Shown here one piece after another: positions 36,068-45,559 of a DNA stretch of 64,000 nucleotides. The translations under genes were made by a program, and so were the position numbers. Positions within the stretch are counted from its first letter, which is position 1. Each line of letters starts with the position of its first letter. Source of the DNA: an alpha proteobacterium SCGC AAA536-K22 (GTDB lineage Bacteria > Pseudomonadota > Alphaproteobacteria > Puniceispirillales > Marisalimonadaceae); assembly GCA_000421325.1 (NCBI GenBank), contig ATWQ01000009.1:1-64000 (forward strand), in the 5' to 3' direction. Below the pieces are notes generated by a model that saw nothing but the letters and a program-made list of their open reading frames with translations, was not told the origin of the DNA and did not search any database.

Positions 36068-36098
36068 ATATATGATATTATATATAATATATGATATT
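36068..36098. promoter_or_regulatory. Repeat/palindrome cluster between quiC and GntR genes
   Basis: ATATATGATATT occurs at 36068-36079 and again at 36087-36098, 19 bp apart, and the stretch 36075-36090 is a perfect 16-bp palindrome (ATATTATATATAATAT). It lies midway in the 68-bp gap between the divergent quiC-type and GntR genes. AT-rich palindromes arise easily here, so an operator role for the GntR protein is only a candidate. Confidence 0.35.
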
Positions 36099-36121
36099 TA
36101 AGATTGTGCAATAAAATTTCT

Positions 36122-36781
36122 ATGAATGATAATTTAAAAACAGTTAGCGCTAATACTTACGAAATAATCAAAAGAGATATTATTTTTGGGGTTCTTCCAC
36201 CTCTTAAAAAATTAAAACTCCAAGAGCTTAAAATAAATTATAGCACTAGCATTTCTATATTAAGAGAAATTTTAAGTAGATTATGTGGCGATGGTTTTGT
36301 TGTTTCAGAAGAGCAAAAAGGATTTCGTGTCAGTCCTGTATCAAAGTCAGATTTATTAGAAATAGCTAAATTAAGAATTTTGATAGAGAGCCATGCTTTG
36401 AAATTATCAATCGAAAATTCTAATCCAGAATGGGAAGGATCACTTTTGTCTGCACACCATAAGTTAAGTTTATACGAAAGTGAAATGATACAAAATAAAC
36501 ATGACGATAGAATGAATTGGAAGAAATATGATAGTGAATTTCATCAAACCTTAGTTAAAAATTGTGGTTCACAAAATTTAGTTGAACTTCATAAATTAAT
36601 TTTTGATAAATATTTAAGATATCAATTATTAGTTTTAACTTTTAGAGGTAAAGGTTCTATTGATGAACACAAAAAATTATTAGATTTTTCTCTTAACAAA
36701 AATTTTGTAAATGCTCAGATCATTTTGAAAGAGCATATTGAAAACGGTATATATCATGCAGAAAAAAATTTTAAATATTAA
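36122..36781 (+). CDS. GntR-family regulator with FCD ligand domain
   Basis: A 219-aa FadR-subfamily regulator. The winged helix occupies about residues 5-70 (ILREILSRLCGDGFVVSEEQ, KGFRVSPVSK), and the all-helical FCD domain keeps the metal-site residues in DSEFHQTL, DEHKKLLD and LKEHIENG. FCD ligands are usually organic or sugar acids. The ATG at 36122 gives the normal length; a TTG at 36104 is possible. Divergent from the quiC-type gene across 68 bp and convergent with the hydantoinase gene, it is a likely regulator of the quiC-TRAP unit. Confidence 0.86.
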   Translation: MNDNLKTVSANTYEIIKRDIIFGVLPPLKKLKLQELKINYSTSISILREILSRLCGDGFVVSEEQKGFRVSPVSKSDLLEIAKLRILIESHALKLSIENSNPEWEGSLLSAHHKLSLYESEMIQNKHDDRMNWKKYDSEFHQTLVKNCGSQNLVELHKLIFDKYLRYQLLVLTFRGKGSIDEHKKLLDFSLNKNFVNAQIILKEHIENGIYHAEKNFKY

Positions 36782-36798
36782 AAAAAAAGATACTAAAT

Positions 36799-39700
36799 TT
36801 ATTTTGATCCATAACCACCACCCCCTGGGGTCTCCATTACAAATAAATCATTTACTTTTACTTCGCAGCTATCATTACCTTCAAGTCTAATAAATTTACC
36901 ATCTTTTTTTTCTAGCCATTCTTTTCCACATTGACCAGGTTCGCCACCATTTAGACCAAAAGGCTGAACTTTTCGATGAGAACATAATGTTGTGACGGTC
37001 ATTGGTTCAAGAAACCTTAGTTTTCTGGTAACACCGTCTCCTCCGTTAAACATGCCTTTCCCGCCAGAATTTTTTCTTATTGAATATTCTTCTAAACGAA
37101 CAGGAAATCTAGCTTCTAAGATTTCAGGATCTGTACTTCTAGTATTAGTCATATGGGTTTGAACAGCAGATGTTCCATGAAAATTTGGGCCTGCTCCAGT
37201 TCCCCCACAAATAGTCTCATAATTTTGTATTTTATCATTACCCCAAATAAAATTATTCATGGTGGCTTGACTACCTGCGATGACTCCAAGTGCACCAAAT
37301 AGGGCATTACAAGTCAATTGACTTACTTCTGTATTACCTGCAATTACAGCTGATGGATATTTTGCGTTTATCATTGAGTTATTGGGAATAATTATATTTA
37401 AAGGTTTAAAGCAACCCTCATTCAAAGGTATATTATTACCTACTAAAGTTCTAAAAACATATAAAATAACAGCATGACATACTGCCATGGGAGCATTGTA
37501 ATTGAAGGGATTTTTTGGAGCTGTTCCTGAGAAGTCAATGGTTGCTTCACGCTTAATTTTATTGATTGTAATTCTTACTCTAATAAATTCTCCATTATCT
37601 AATTCGTATTCATATTTACCTTCTTTTAAGTTTACAATTGCATTTCTTATACATTCCTCAGCATTATCTTGAACATGGTTCATGTAAGAATGAACAGTTT
37701 CAATACCAAACTGCTCAATCATTGCATTAATTTCAACTATGCCAGTATTATTCGCAGCCACTTGGGCTGCAAGATCAGCCATATTATGTTCTATATTTCT
37801 ACAAGGATACCTTCCAGATGATAAAACTTTTCTGATTTCACTCTCACGAAAAACTCCTTTATCAAACATTTTAAAATTATCTATCAGAACACCTTCTTCG
37901 TCGATATGTTTGGAGTCGGGAGGACCTGAACCTGGTGTTTTACCTCCTATGTCTGCATGGTGTCCTCGTGAAGCTACAAAAAATGTAATTTGTTTTCCAT
38001 CTTTATCAAAAACTGGAGTAATAACTGTAACATCAGGAAGATGTGTGCCGCCATTAAAAGGAGCATTGAGAACAAAAACATCTCCAGGAAAAATATTATT
38101 TTTATTTAATTTTATTACTGTTCTAATAGCCTCAGACATGGACCCAAGATGAACAGGCACGTGAGGTGCATTTGCTACTAGTGCTCCGGAGTTATCAAAA
38201 AGAGCACAAGAAAAATCAAGTCTTTCTTTGATGTTTACGGAATATGCTGTGTTGGCTAAAGTAGCTCCCATTTGCTCAGCAATATTCATAAAAAGGTTGT
38301 TGAAAACCTCTAACATTACTACATCAACAGAGGTGCCTAACCCTTTTTCTAACTTTTTTTCTTCAGATCTACTAAGGATTAAATTATAATATTTATCTAA
38401 TGATCCTAACCAACCTCTTTCAATTATATTTGTGCCAGTTGCTTCAGATATAATAGCTGGACCAATAATTTGTTGTTCAATTTTTAAGTCTGATCTTTGA
38501 TAAATAGGAACAGAATTTACCACTTTATCAACATACATCATTTTATGAGCTATTGGGACAGCAACTTTTGATTGAGAAGAAATATTTGACAGTTTGTTAA
38601 TTTCCGAAGCTTTACCAATGGCTTCAACCGTAATCATTTCAACAAAAATTGTTCTACCATCAACAAAAAATCCAAATCTTTTTTTATGTTCTTGCTCAAA
38701 GGATTCTCTCATTTTATCTATAGTATCAAAGTTAATTTCTAAGTTTTGATGAGAGCCTTGATAATGTAAAAATGCACGCTTAACTAATTTAATTGAAGAT
38801 TTTTCAATACCTTGTTTTTTTAAGTCCTCATTAGCTTTTAAGGATAATTTATTAATTAGAACTTTAGCATTTTCAATTTCTTCAATATTTTGTTCTAGAT
38901 GACCCTCTCTTATACTCCTAATTTCTGCCAGCCCCATTCCGTATGCTGACAAAACACCTGCGTATGGATGAATTAATACTTTTGAAATCCCAAGAGCATC
39001 CGCAACATGACATGCATGTTGACCGCCTGCACCACCAAAACAATTCATTGTATAATTAGTAACGTCATAACCTCTTTGAATTGATATTTTTTTAATAGCA
39101 TTAGCCATGTTTTCGACTGCTATTTTTAAAAAGCCTTCAGCCATAAAAATAATATCCAATTCTGGCTTTTTAGTTTGGATAGATATTTCTTTAGATAAGA
39201 CCAAGAACTTTTTTCTAACAATCTCAACATTAAGAGGTTTGTCACCAGTTTTGCCAAAAACATTTGGAAAATGTTCAGGATGAAGTTTTCCCAGCAATAC
39301 ATTACAATCCGTAACCGTTAATGGTCCATCTCTGCCATAAGATGCTGGTCCTGGTATTGCACCAGCACTTTCAGGGCCAACTTGAAACCGTCCATCTCGA
39401 AAAGAAAGGATTGAACCACCACCAGCAGCTACTGTATTAATCTGCATCATTGGTGCTCTAATTCTTACACCAGCTAACTCAGTTTCAAATGATCGTTCAT
39501 ACTCTCCAGCGAAATGACAAACATCTGTAGAAGTGCCACCCATATCAAATCCAATTAATTTATTATATCCAGCTTGTTTTCCAGTTTGGACCATACTAAC
39601 AACTCCTCCAGCTGGACCGGATAAAAGCGCGTCTTTGCCTTGAAACAGATTTGCATCAGTTAATCCGCCATTTGATTGCATAAACATCAACTTAGTGGAT

Positions 39701-40392
39701 TTATTTTTTTCAAGTTCTTCAGAAACTTGATTGACGTATCTACGAAGTATTGGAGATAAATAAGCATCGACCACGGTTGTATCACCTCTTCCAATTAGCT
39801 TTATTAAAGGAGATACTTTATGACTAACCGAGATTTGATCGAATTTTTCTTCATGAGCAATTTCTGCAATAATATTTTCATGATTTGGATTGATATAAGA
39901 GTGCATGAATGCTATTGCCACACTATTTATACCGTCAATTTTTGCTTTTTTTAAAGCTGTCCTGACCTCATTTTCATTAAGGCTTTTTATTATTTCACCT
40001 TCTGCATCTAGCCTTTCTGATACTTCAACTACTCTGTCATACAATAATTCTGGTAGTTGAATGTTTAGATCAAATAATAGAGGTCTATTTTGATAACCTA
40101 TTCTTAATAAATCTCCAAAACCCTTGGTTATTAATAAAAGTGTTCTATCTCCTTTTCTTTCAAGTAAAGCGTTTGTAGCAACTGTAGTTCCCATTTTAAC
40201 AGAAGCTATTTGGTCAGTAGGTATTTTGTCTTCATTTTTTAAATTAAGAATTCTTTTTATACCTGCAATGGCTGCATCTTTATACATCGAAAAATTTTCA
40301 GATAAAAGCTTGTCAACAAGAATTGTTCCATCAGGTTTTCTAGCTACAATATCAGTAAAAGTTCCACCTCTATCAATCCAGAATTGCCACAT
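36799..40392 (-). CDS. Fused hydantoinase A/B, 5-oxoprolinase-like
   Basis: A 1197-aa protein. The N-terminal HyuA part (about residues 1-690) has two ASKHA-type phosphate motifs, DRGGTFTDIVARKPDG and FDMGGTSTDVC. The C-terminal HyuB part (about 690-1197) includes HVPVHLGSMSEAIR, FNGGTHLPDVTVITPVF, SRGHHADIGGKTPGSG and METPGGGGYG. Both halves in one chain is the arrangement of ATP-dependent 5-oxoprolinase and of some hydantoinases. It cleaves a cyclic amide with ATP; 5-oxoproline or a hydantoin are the usual substrates. It follows the DenD-like gene by 36 bp on the same strand. Confidence 0.88.
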   Translation of the reverse strand: MWQFWIDRGGTFTDIVARKPDGTILVDKLLSENFSMYKDAAIAGIKRILNLKNEDKIPTDQIASVKMGTTVATNALLERKGDRTLLLITKGFGDLLRIGYQNRPLLFDLNIQLPELLYDRVVEVSERLDAEGEIIKSLNENEVRTALKKAKIDGINSVAIAFMHSYINPNHENIIAEIAHEEKFDQISVSHKVSPLIKLIGRGDTTVVDAYLSPILRRYVNQVSEELEKNKSTKLMFMQSNGGLTDANLFQGKDALLSGPAGGVVSMVQTGKQAGYNKLIGFDMGGTSTDVCHFAGEYERSFETELAGVRIRAPMMQINTVAAGGGSILSFRDGRFQVGPESAGAIPGPASYGRDGPLTVTDCNVLLGKLHPEHFPNVFGKTGDKPLNVEIVRKKFLVLSKEISIQTKKPELDIIFMAEGFLKIAVENMANAIKKISIQRGYDVTNYTMNCFGGAGGQHACHVADALGISKVLIHPYAGVLSAYGMGLAEIRSIREGHLEQNIEEIENAKVLINKLSLKANEDLKKQGIEKSSIKLVKRAFLHYQGSHQNLEINFDTIDKMRESFEQEHKKRFGFFVDGRTIFVEMITVEAIGKASEINKLSNISSQSKVAVPIAHKMMYVDKVVNSVPIYQRSDLKIEQQIIGPAIISEATGTNIIERGWLGSLDKYYNLILSRSEEKKLEKGLGTSVDVVMLEVFNNLFMNIAEQMGATLANTAYSVNIKERLDFSCALFDNSGALVANAPHVPVHLGSMSEAIRTVIKLNKNNIFPGDVFVLNAPFNGGTHLPDVTVITPVFDKDGKQITFFVASRGHHADIGGKTPGSGPPDSKHIDEEGVLIDNFKMFDKGVFRESEIRKVLSSGRYPCRNIEHNMADLAAQVAANNTGIVEINAMIEQFGIETVHSYMNHVQDNAEECIRNAIVNLKEGKYEYELDNGEFIRVRITINKIKREATIDFSGTAPKNPFNYNAPMAVCHAVILYVFRTLVGNNIPLNEGCFKPLNIIIPNNSMINAKYPSAVIAGNTEVSQLTCNALFGALGVIAGSQATMNNFIWGNDKIQNYETICGGTGAGPNFHGTSAVQTHMTNTRSTDPEILEARFPVRLEEYSIRKNSGGKGMFNGGDGVTRKLRFLEPMTVTTLCSHRKVQPFGLNGGEPGQCGKEWLEKKDGKFIRLEGNDSCEVKVNDLFVMETPGGGGYGSK

Positions 40393-40428
40393 TATTTAAT
40401 CACCATTGTGTAATTGATAAGTTGAGGT

Positions 40429-41400
40429 TTATTTATCTAAATCATCTTCAATGTAGATTTTAATTATCTCATCAAAATTGTTTTCTGCTTTGAAACCTAA
40501 ATCGAGTGATCTTTTAGTTTCAAAATCTCTTGCCCACCCACTTACTATTTTTTCTATGACTGGATCGGATTGATGTTTAATCAATTTCACAACATCACTT
40601 CCAGCTACTCTTTCAAGAGCTTCAATTTGTTCTTGAACTGTTACTGATAAACCAGGCATATTTAGGGTAATTCTATTATTTAATTCTGCAGTATCTATTT
40701 CAGCTGCATGAACTAAAAAGCCTGCAGCTGATCGGGGTGTAGCGTGCCAATGTCTTACATCTGTACTTACTGGTAAAATAGCTTCTTTCCCATTTAAAGG
40801 TTCCCTTATAATACCTGAGAAAAAACCTGATGCAGCTAAATTAGGTTTTCCAGGTCTTACACATATTGTTGGGAGTCTTATTGAAATACCATCAATCATT
40901 CCTTTTCTAGAATAATCAGCTAGTAAAAGCTCGGAAATTGCTTTTTGAGCGCCGTAGGAAGTAAGAGGAGTAGTAAAAAAATTATCTGGTATTTGATCTG
41001 GAAATGGTGCGCCAAAAACGGCAATTGAACTCGTGAAAACAACCCTAGGACAATAATTTTTACCCTTATGTCTTATTGCTTCAAATAATCCCCAGCTGCC
41101 TTTTGCATTTATATTCCAGCCCAGATCAAATTCTTGTTCAGCCTGACCAGAAACTATGGCCGCTAGATGAAAAATAACGTCTGGCTCAGATGAAACAAGA
41201 TCATTACTTACACTTGGATCAGATATGTCACCCGTTTTTGTAATTATAGAAATTGAAGTATTTGTTGGATGAGGCGCATCTACAATATCAAATAATGTAA
41301 TTTCACTTATTTTTTGACTTCTTAATTCTGCTTTATTAAGAATAAGATTAAGCAACTTTTGCCCAATCATGCCAGCTCCACCCATTATTAAAATTTTCAT
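40429..41400 (-). CDS. denD: NAD-dependent epimerase/dehydratase-family enzyme, D-erythronate dehydrogenase-like
   Basis: A 323-aa extended SDR. The N-terminus reads MKILIMGGAGMIGQKLLNLI, the Asp for NAD is in LFDIVDAPHP, and the catalytic Tyr and Lys are in SYGAQKAISELLL. The SYGAQKAI segment and overall length match DenD, which oxidises D-erythronate to 2-oxo-tetronate. Other tetronate enzymes (LtnD-, OtnC- and OtnI-like) are encoded later in the window. It is divergent from eda and heads the transcript that includes the fused hydantoinase gene. Assignment is by pattern memory, not alignment. Confidence 0.75.
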   Translation of the reverse strand: MKILIMGGAGMIGQKLLNLILNKAELRSQKISEITLFDIVDAPHPTNTSISIITKTGDISDPSVSNDLVSSEPDVIFHLAAIVSGQAEQEFDLGWNINAKGSWGLFEAIRHKGKNYCPRVVFTSSIAVFGAPFPDQIPDNFFTTPLTSYGAQKAISELLLADYSRKGMIDGISIRLPTICVRPGKPNLAASGFFSGIIREPLNGKEAILPVSTDVRHWHATPRSAAGFLVHAAEIDTAELNNRITLNMPGLSVTVQEQIEALERVAGSDVVKLIKHQSDPVIEKIVSGWARDFETKRSLDLGFKAENNFDEIIKIYIEDDLDK

Positions 41401-41495
41401 AAAAACACCTTTACTGAATTATTTGTTGAAGATTTTTGTATAACAACATATTTAAATACAAACTTAAAATAAAAAAATATATTTTTGGAAAACTC

Positions 41496-42116
41496 ATGCA
41501 TGATTCTATAAAATCCATTTTGTCAATGTCACCAGTTATGCCTGTTTTAACTATAAACAAGGTTGAAAAGGTAGAATATCTATTCGAAGCATTAATAAAA
41601 GGTAACATCAAAACAGTTGAGATTACGTTGAGGACTGATTGTGCTTTGCAGGTGATAGAAATTGCATCCAAAAATTTTTCTACCCTTCAAATAGGAGCAG
41701 GTACTGTCATAAATGAAAGTCATTTACAAACAGTGAAAGATGCAGGAGCTTCATTCGCAGTCAGCCCAGGTGCTACAACAACATTAGCAAAAAAAGCTAT
41801 CGAAATTGATTTTCCGTTTCTTCCAGGAGTTTCTAATTCTAGCGATATAATGAAATTACTTGATTTAGGATTTAAGTCTTTTAAATTTTTCCCGGCACAA
41901 GCTGCTGGTGGTATTAATTATTTAAAAGCCTTAAGTGGTCCTTTCCCAGATATATCATTCTGTCCTACTGGCGGAATAAACGAGGATAATGCTATAGAAT
42001 GGCTTAATCAAAAAAATGTAATTTGTGTTGGAGGAAGTTGGATAGTTCCTTCAAAAATTAAAGATTATAAAGAAATAACAAACAGAGCATTATTGGCTTC
42101 TCAATTAATTAAGTAG
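41496..42116 (+). CDS. eda: 2-dehydro-3-deoxy-phosphogluconate (KDPG) aldolase
   Basis: A 206-aa class I aldolase that splits KDPG into pyruvate and glyceraldehyde-3-phosphate. The catalytic Glu is in VEITLRTDCAL and the Schiff-base Lys in FKFFPAQAAGG, with PTGGI forming the phosphate site. The ATG at 41496 (MHDSIKSILS) gives the usual length; the frame open from 41436 is an AT-rich extension. It completes the Entner-Doudoroff route begun by zwf-pgl-edd 27 kb upstream, and could also serve the KDG kinase encoded at 52557. Confidence 0.92.
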   Translation: MHDSIKSILSMSPVMPVLTINKVEKVEYLFEALIKGNIKTVEITLRTDCALQVIEIASKNFSTLQIGAGTVINESHLQTVKDAGASFAVSPGATTTLAKKAIEIDFPFLPGVSNSSDIMKLLDLGFKSFKFFPAQAAGGINYLKALSGPFPDISFCPTGGINEDNAIEWLNQKNVICVGGSWIVPSKIKDYKEITNRALLASQLIK

Positions 42117-42221
42117 ATTTAAAATTTACAAATAAAAAGCATTATAGATAATATCCTCATTATTTCTTTTGGATCAAATATCTTGCTTATAATATAATAA
42201 ATATTTTATAATCGGAACTTA

Positions 42222-42276
42222 ATGAAAGTAAGTTTTTTTATTTAAATTTAATTTATAACTTATTTATTACTTTCAT
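42222..42276. repeat. 10-bp inverted repeat in the leader of the acyl-CoA ligase gene
   Basis: ATGAAAGTAA at 42222-42231 and its exact complement TTACTTTCAT at 42267-42276 flank 35 AT-only bases just before the ribosome site of the ligase gene. It could be an operator pair or an mRNA leader hairpin; no U-run follows, so it is not a normal terminator. Confidence 0.35.
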
Positions 42277-42292
42277 ATATTTGAGGTCAAAA

Positions 42293-43930
42293 ATGATAAC
42301 ATTTGATAATGTTGATAGAAATTATGAAATTGCAAAAAAGACTTTTTCACTTGATATTCCAGATTTTTTTAACTTTGCATTTGATGTTTTGGATGTGCGT
42401 GCTCAACAAGCTGATAAAAACGCTTTATTAGCTATAGATACAGTCACAGGTAATGAAACATCTGTAACATACTCAGAATTGTCAAAAGTTTCATCACAAT
42501 TTGGTAAGGCTCTTTTGTCACTTGGGTTGAAACGAGGTGATGCTGCTTGTGTTATAATTGGCAGAAATCCTGATTGGCATAAAGTGCTATTTGGATGTAT
42601 GAAAGTTGGTGTGGTCTCCATGCCTGGAACTAATTTGCTAACTGCTAAAGATATCGCTTATCGAGTAAACGAATCTGAAGCTAAGGCTGTAATTGTTTCG
42701 CCTATGCATGTTGAGAAGGTAAACCAAATAATTGATCAATGTCCTACGCTTAAACACTTGATTGTTACTGGAAACGCACCAGATAATTGGTTATCATTTC
42801 AAAAACTATGTGAAGAACAAGACACAGAGTTAAATGTAAGTGATTTGGATCCTTTCGCTTCATCTGAAACTATGATGATATATTTTACTTCAGGTACAAC
42901 AGCTTTACCAAAAATGGTACCAAGGGATTTTGGTTATGCTTATGCTCATGCCGCAACAGCACTTTTCTGGATGGATCTTAAAGAAAACGATATACATTGG
43001 ACCTTGACAGATACAGGTTGGGCCAAAGCTGCGTGGGGTATACTTTTTCCTCAAATGATGATTGGATGTACAACAGTTTTATATGATGCTCCCGACATGG
43101 ACCCAGTGGAACACCTAAAAGCAATTTCTAAGTATAGTATAACTACTTTTTGTGCACCTCCAACTGTATATAGATTGTTTGTTCAGCAAGATCTTAAACA
43201 ATTTAATCTTAATTCATTAAGAAGATGTCTTGGTGCAGGCGAACCTCTAAATCCAGAGGTGATCCGCTATTGGTCTGAAAATACAGGAACCGTGATTGCA
43301 GATGGTTATGGCCAAACTGAAACAATTAACATTGTTGGAAATTTTCCTGGTATAGAGACACGCTATGGCTCAATGGGGAAGCCTGTGCCTGGTTTTGATA
43401 TTAACGTTATTGACGATAATGGTAAAATCTTACCAGATGGTGAAGTAGGTCATATCGCTATTCGAACCGACAAAAAATGGCCTCCAGGTCTTTTTCATGG
43501 GTACTTACAAGATAAAGTAATTGTAAAGGATTCTTTTCGACACGGTTGGTATTATACAGGAGACACTGCTTCTCGTGATAAGGATGGCTACCTGTGGTTT
43601 GTTGGAAGATCAGATGATTTGATTTCGTCTGCAGGTTATAGAATTAGTCCTTTTGAAGTTGAAAGTGCTTTACTAGAGCATGACTTGATAGCAGAAAGTG
43701 CTGTTGTAGGTGTTCCAGATGAAACAAGGGGACAATTAGTAAAAGCATATATTGTTCTAGTAAAAGGCCATAAAGGATCAACTGAATTAACTAAAGAAAT
43801 TCAAGATTTCTGCAAAAATTTAACTGCGCCATATAAGTATCCAAGAAAAATTGAATTTGTTTCTTCTTTACCTAAAACAATATCTGGTAAAATTAGAAGA
43901 GTAGAATTACGTGAAAATGAAAATAAATAA
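42293..43930 (+). CDS. AMP-forming acyl-CoA synthetase (acetyl/medium-chain type)
   Basis: A 545-aa ANL-superfamily ligase. The P-loop-like motif is YFTSGTTALPKM, followed by ADGYGQTE, YYTGDTASRD and the C-terminal catalytic Lys in KTISGKIRR. These resemble the medium-chain acyl-CoA synthetase branch, which also takes aromatic acids. GAGG six bases before ATG 42293 supports the start. The cysteine-dioxygenase-like gene follows after 9 bp, so the two should be co-expressed. Acid substrate unknown. Confidence 0.86.
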   Translation: MITFDNVDRNYEIAKKTFSLDIPDFFNFAFDVLDVRAQQADKNALLAIDTVTGNETSVTYSELSKVSSQFGKALLSLGLKRGDAACVIIGRNPDWHKVLFGCMKVGVVSMPGTNLLTAKDIAYRVNESEAKAVIVSPMHVEKVNQIIDQCPTLKHLIVTGNAPDNWLSFQKLCEEQDTELNVSDLDPFASSETMMIYFTSGTTALPKMVPRDFGYAYAHAATALFWMDLKENDIHWTLTDTGWAKAAWGILFPQMMIGCTTVLYDAPDMDPVEHLKAISKYSITTFCAPPTVYRLFVQQDLKQFNLNSLRRCLGAGEPLNPEVIRYWSENTGTVIADGYGQTETINIVGNFPGIETRYGSMGKPVPGFDINVIDDNGKILPDGEVGHIAIRTDKKWPPGLFHGYLQDKVIVKDSFRHGWYYTGDTASRDKDGYLWFVGRSDDLISSAGYRISPFEVESALLEHDLIAESAVVGVPDETRGQLVKAYIVLVKGHKGSTELTKEIQDFCKNLTAPYKYPRKIEFVSSLPKTISGKIRRVELRENENK

Positions 43931-43939
43931 GGAAAGACT

Positions 43940-44500
43940 ATGAACAATTACTCAGTTGAAAGTTACATTAAGGACATACGTAAGGTTGTAAAAGAAGAAG
44001 TTATTGAAAAATCTATAACAGATAGAATAAAGCCATTAGCTCTTCGACTTGCTAAAGAAAAAAGTTGGATTAAACCTGAGTATTATAATGTAAATGAAGA
44101 GCAGGGTTTTGGACTGCATCTTTTGCATGAAGAGGATGACCATAAATTAGCGGTATTTGTTATTGCATGGGCACCTGGAAAAGGTCTTGCCCCTCATAAT
44201 CATAAAACTTGGGCAGTCGTTGCAGGAATACAAGGTCAAGAACACGAAACGAATTATAAAAGATTAGATAATGGATCTAAAGATGGATTTGCAGATTTAA
44301 TTAAAACAAATGAAGAAACAATTTTCCCAGGAAATGCAACTTGCTGCTTACCAGAGGATATTCATAGTGTATGGAATAATGGCGAAGACATAGCTCTTTC
44401 TATACATACTTATGGAATGCATTTAAATCATACTGGAAGATCTATATTTGATGTTGAATCAAAAACTGAAACACCATGTATTGTTCAAGTTCAAAATTAA
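43940..44500 (+). CDS. Cysteine-dioxygenase-like metal-dependent cupin (COG5553 type)
   Basis: A 186-aa double-stranded beta-helix protein. The metal motif APHNHKTWAVVAGIQGQEHE (residues about 91-110) and the later His in LPEDIHSVWN match the predicted metal-dependent enzymes related to cysteine dioxygenase. These act on thiols or related small acids in known cases. AAGG upstream of the ATG is a ribosome site. It is the second gene after the acyl-CoA ligase, a coupling that could mean an oxidised thiol- or sulfur-containing acid is activated to a CoA ester (speculative). Confidence 0.8.
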   Translation: MNNYSVESYIKDIRKVVKEEVIEKSITDRIKPLALRLAKEKSWIKPEYYNVNEEQGFGLHLLHEEDDHKLAVFVIAWAPGKGLAPHNHKTWAVVAGIQGQEHETNYKRLDNGSKDGFADLIKTNEETIFPGNATCCLPEDIHSVWNNGEDIALSIHTYGMHLNHTGRSIFDVESKTETPCIVQVQN

Positions 44501-44536
44501 ACTCTTACATGAAGTTATAGTTCTACATTAATATGT

Positions 44537-45550
44537 TTACGGAATTAAGACCGTGGCACCAGTCGTTTCTCTATTTTCTATTGCACGATGAGCTTCACCA
44601 ACTTCACTCAAAGGATATGTATGGTTAACGTTTGATTTTAAGTTACCTGTTTTTATTACACTAAATAGATCATTTGCACTTGAAACTAAATCCTCTCTCT
44701 TTGCCATATAATGCATTATAGCTGGTCGGGTAAGAAACAGAGAACCTTTTGTACCCAATTCAACAACATCAACCGGGTCAGGCGGCCCTGAGGCATGACC
44801 ATATGCTGCAAGCATTCCCATAGGTTGAAGACATTCCATAGATCTTCTAAATGTATCTTTTCCTATAGATTCATAAACAACTGGGCATCCTTGACCATCT
44901 GTAACTTCCAGAACTGTTTTAACAAAATCTCCTTTTGAATGAATTACAACATGTTCAGCTCCAGCCTCTCTTGCTTGTTCGGCTTTTTGTTCTGAACTGA
45001 CAGTTCCAATAACGGTTGCTCCTAGATACTTAGCCCATTGACATAGTATCAGACCCATTCCACCTGCGGCAGCATGTACTAGGATAACATCTCCTGATTT
45101 AACAGAGTATGTTCTTTTAAGAAGGAACTGAGCTGTTAATCCTTTTAACATTAACGCAGCAAGATCTTGATCAGAAACATTAGATAATGAATGAGGTACT
45201 TTTATTAATTTGTCGACAGGATATACCCTTTCCTCACTGTATGCTCCATGTGGAGGAAGAGCGTAAGCAACTCTGTCACCTATTGAAAACTCAGTTACAT
45301 CAGCGCCTAATTCTTCTACAATACTTACTCCTTCAATACCTAAAACAATTGGTAGTTCTGGAACTGGCCAAGGATGAGGCATACCCCTTCTGTGATAGGT
45401 ATCAATATAATTAACACCTATGGCAGTATTTTTTAAACGGACTTCTTTATTAGTCGGATTAGGAACTTCAACTTCTTCCCATTTAAAAACATCTGGAGTA
45501 CCTTTTTCATAAATAATTGCGGCTTTAGTGCTATTGCTTAACCTATTCAT
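44537..45550 (-). CDS. Zinc-independent MDR-family quinone oxidoreductase
   Basis: A 337-aa NADPH:quinone-reductase-like enzyme. NYIDTYHRRG and PIVLGIEGVSIVEELG are QOR family blocks, and the NADPH loop is VHAAAGGMGLILCQWAKYLG. Zinc-binding Cys clusters are absent. It is the last gene of a minus-strand operon after UxaA, SDR and FAH genes (9 bp after FAH). QOR-type enzymes reduce quinones or activated carbonyls; here it may handle a reactive dicarbonyl or simply travel with the cluster. Confidence 0.87.
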   Translation of the reverse strand: MNRLSNSTKAAIIYEKGTPDVFKWEEVEVPNPTNKEVRLKNTAIGVNYIDTYHRRGMPHPWPVPELPIVLGIEGVSIVEELGADVTEFSIGDRVAYALPPHGAYSEERVYPVDKLIKVPHSLSNVSDQDLAALMLKGLTAQFLLKRTYSVKSGDVILVHAAAGGMGLILCQWAKYLGATVIGTVSSEQKAEQAREAGAEHVVIHSKGDFVKTVLEVTDGQGCPVVYESIGKDTFRRSMECLQPMGMLAAYGHASGPPDPVDVVELGTKGSLFLTRPAIMHYMAKREDLVSSANDLFSVIKTGNLKSNVNHTYPLSEVGEAHRAIENRETTGATVLIP

Positions 45551-45559
45551 TATTTATAT

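Noticed and set aside
37739-38152. 137-codon open frame on the plus strand
   Set aside because: Antisense to the HyuB part of the fused hydantoinase, which has clear conserved motifs at this place.
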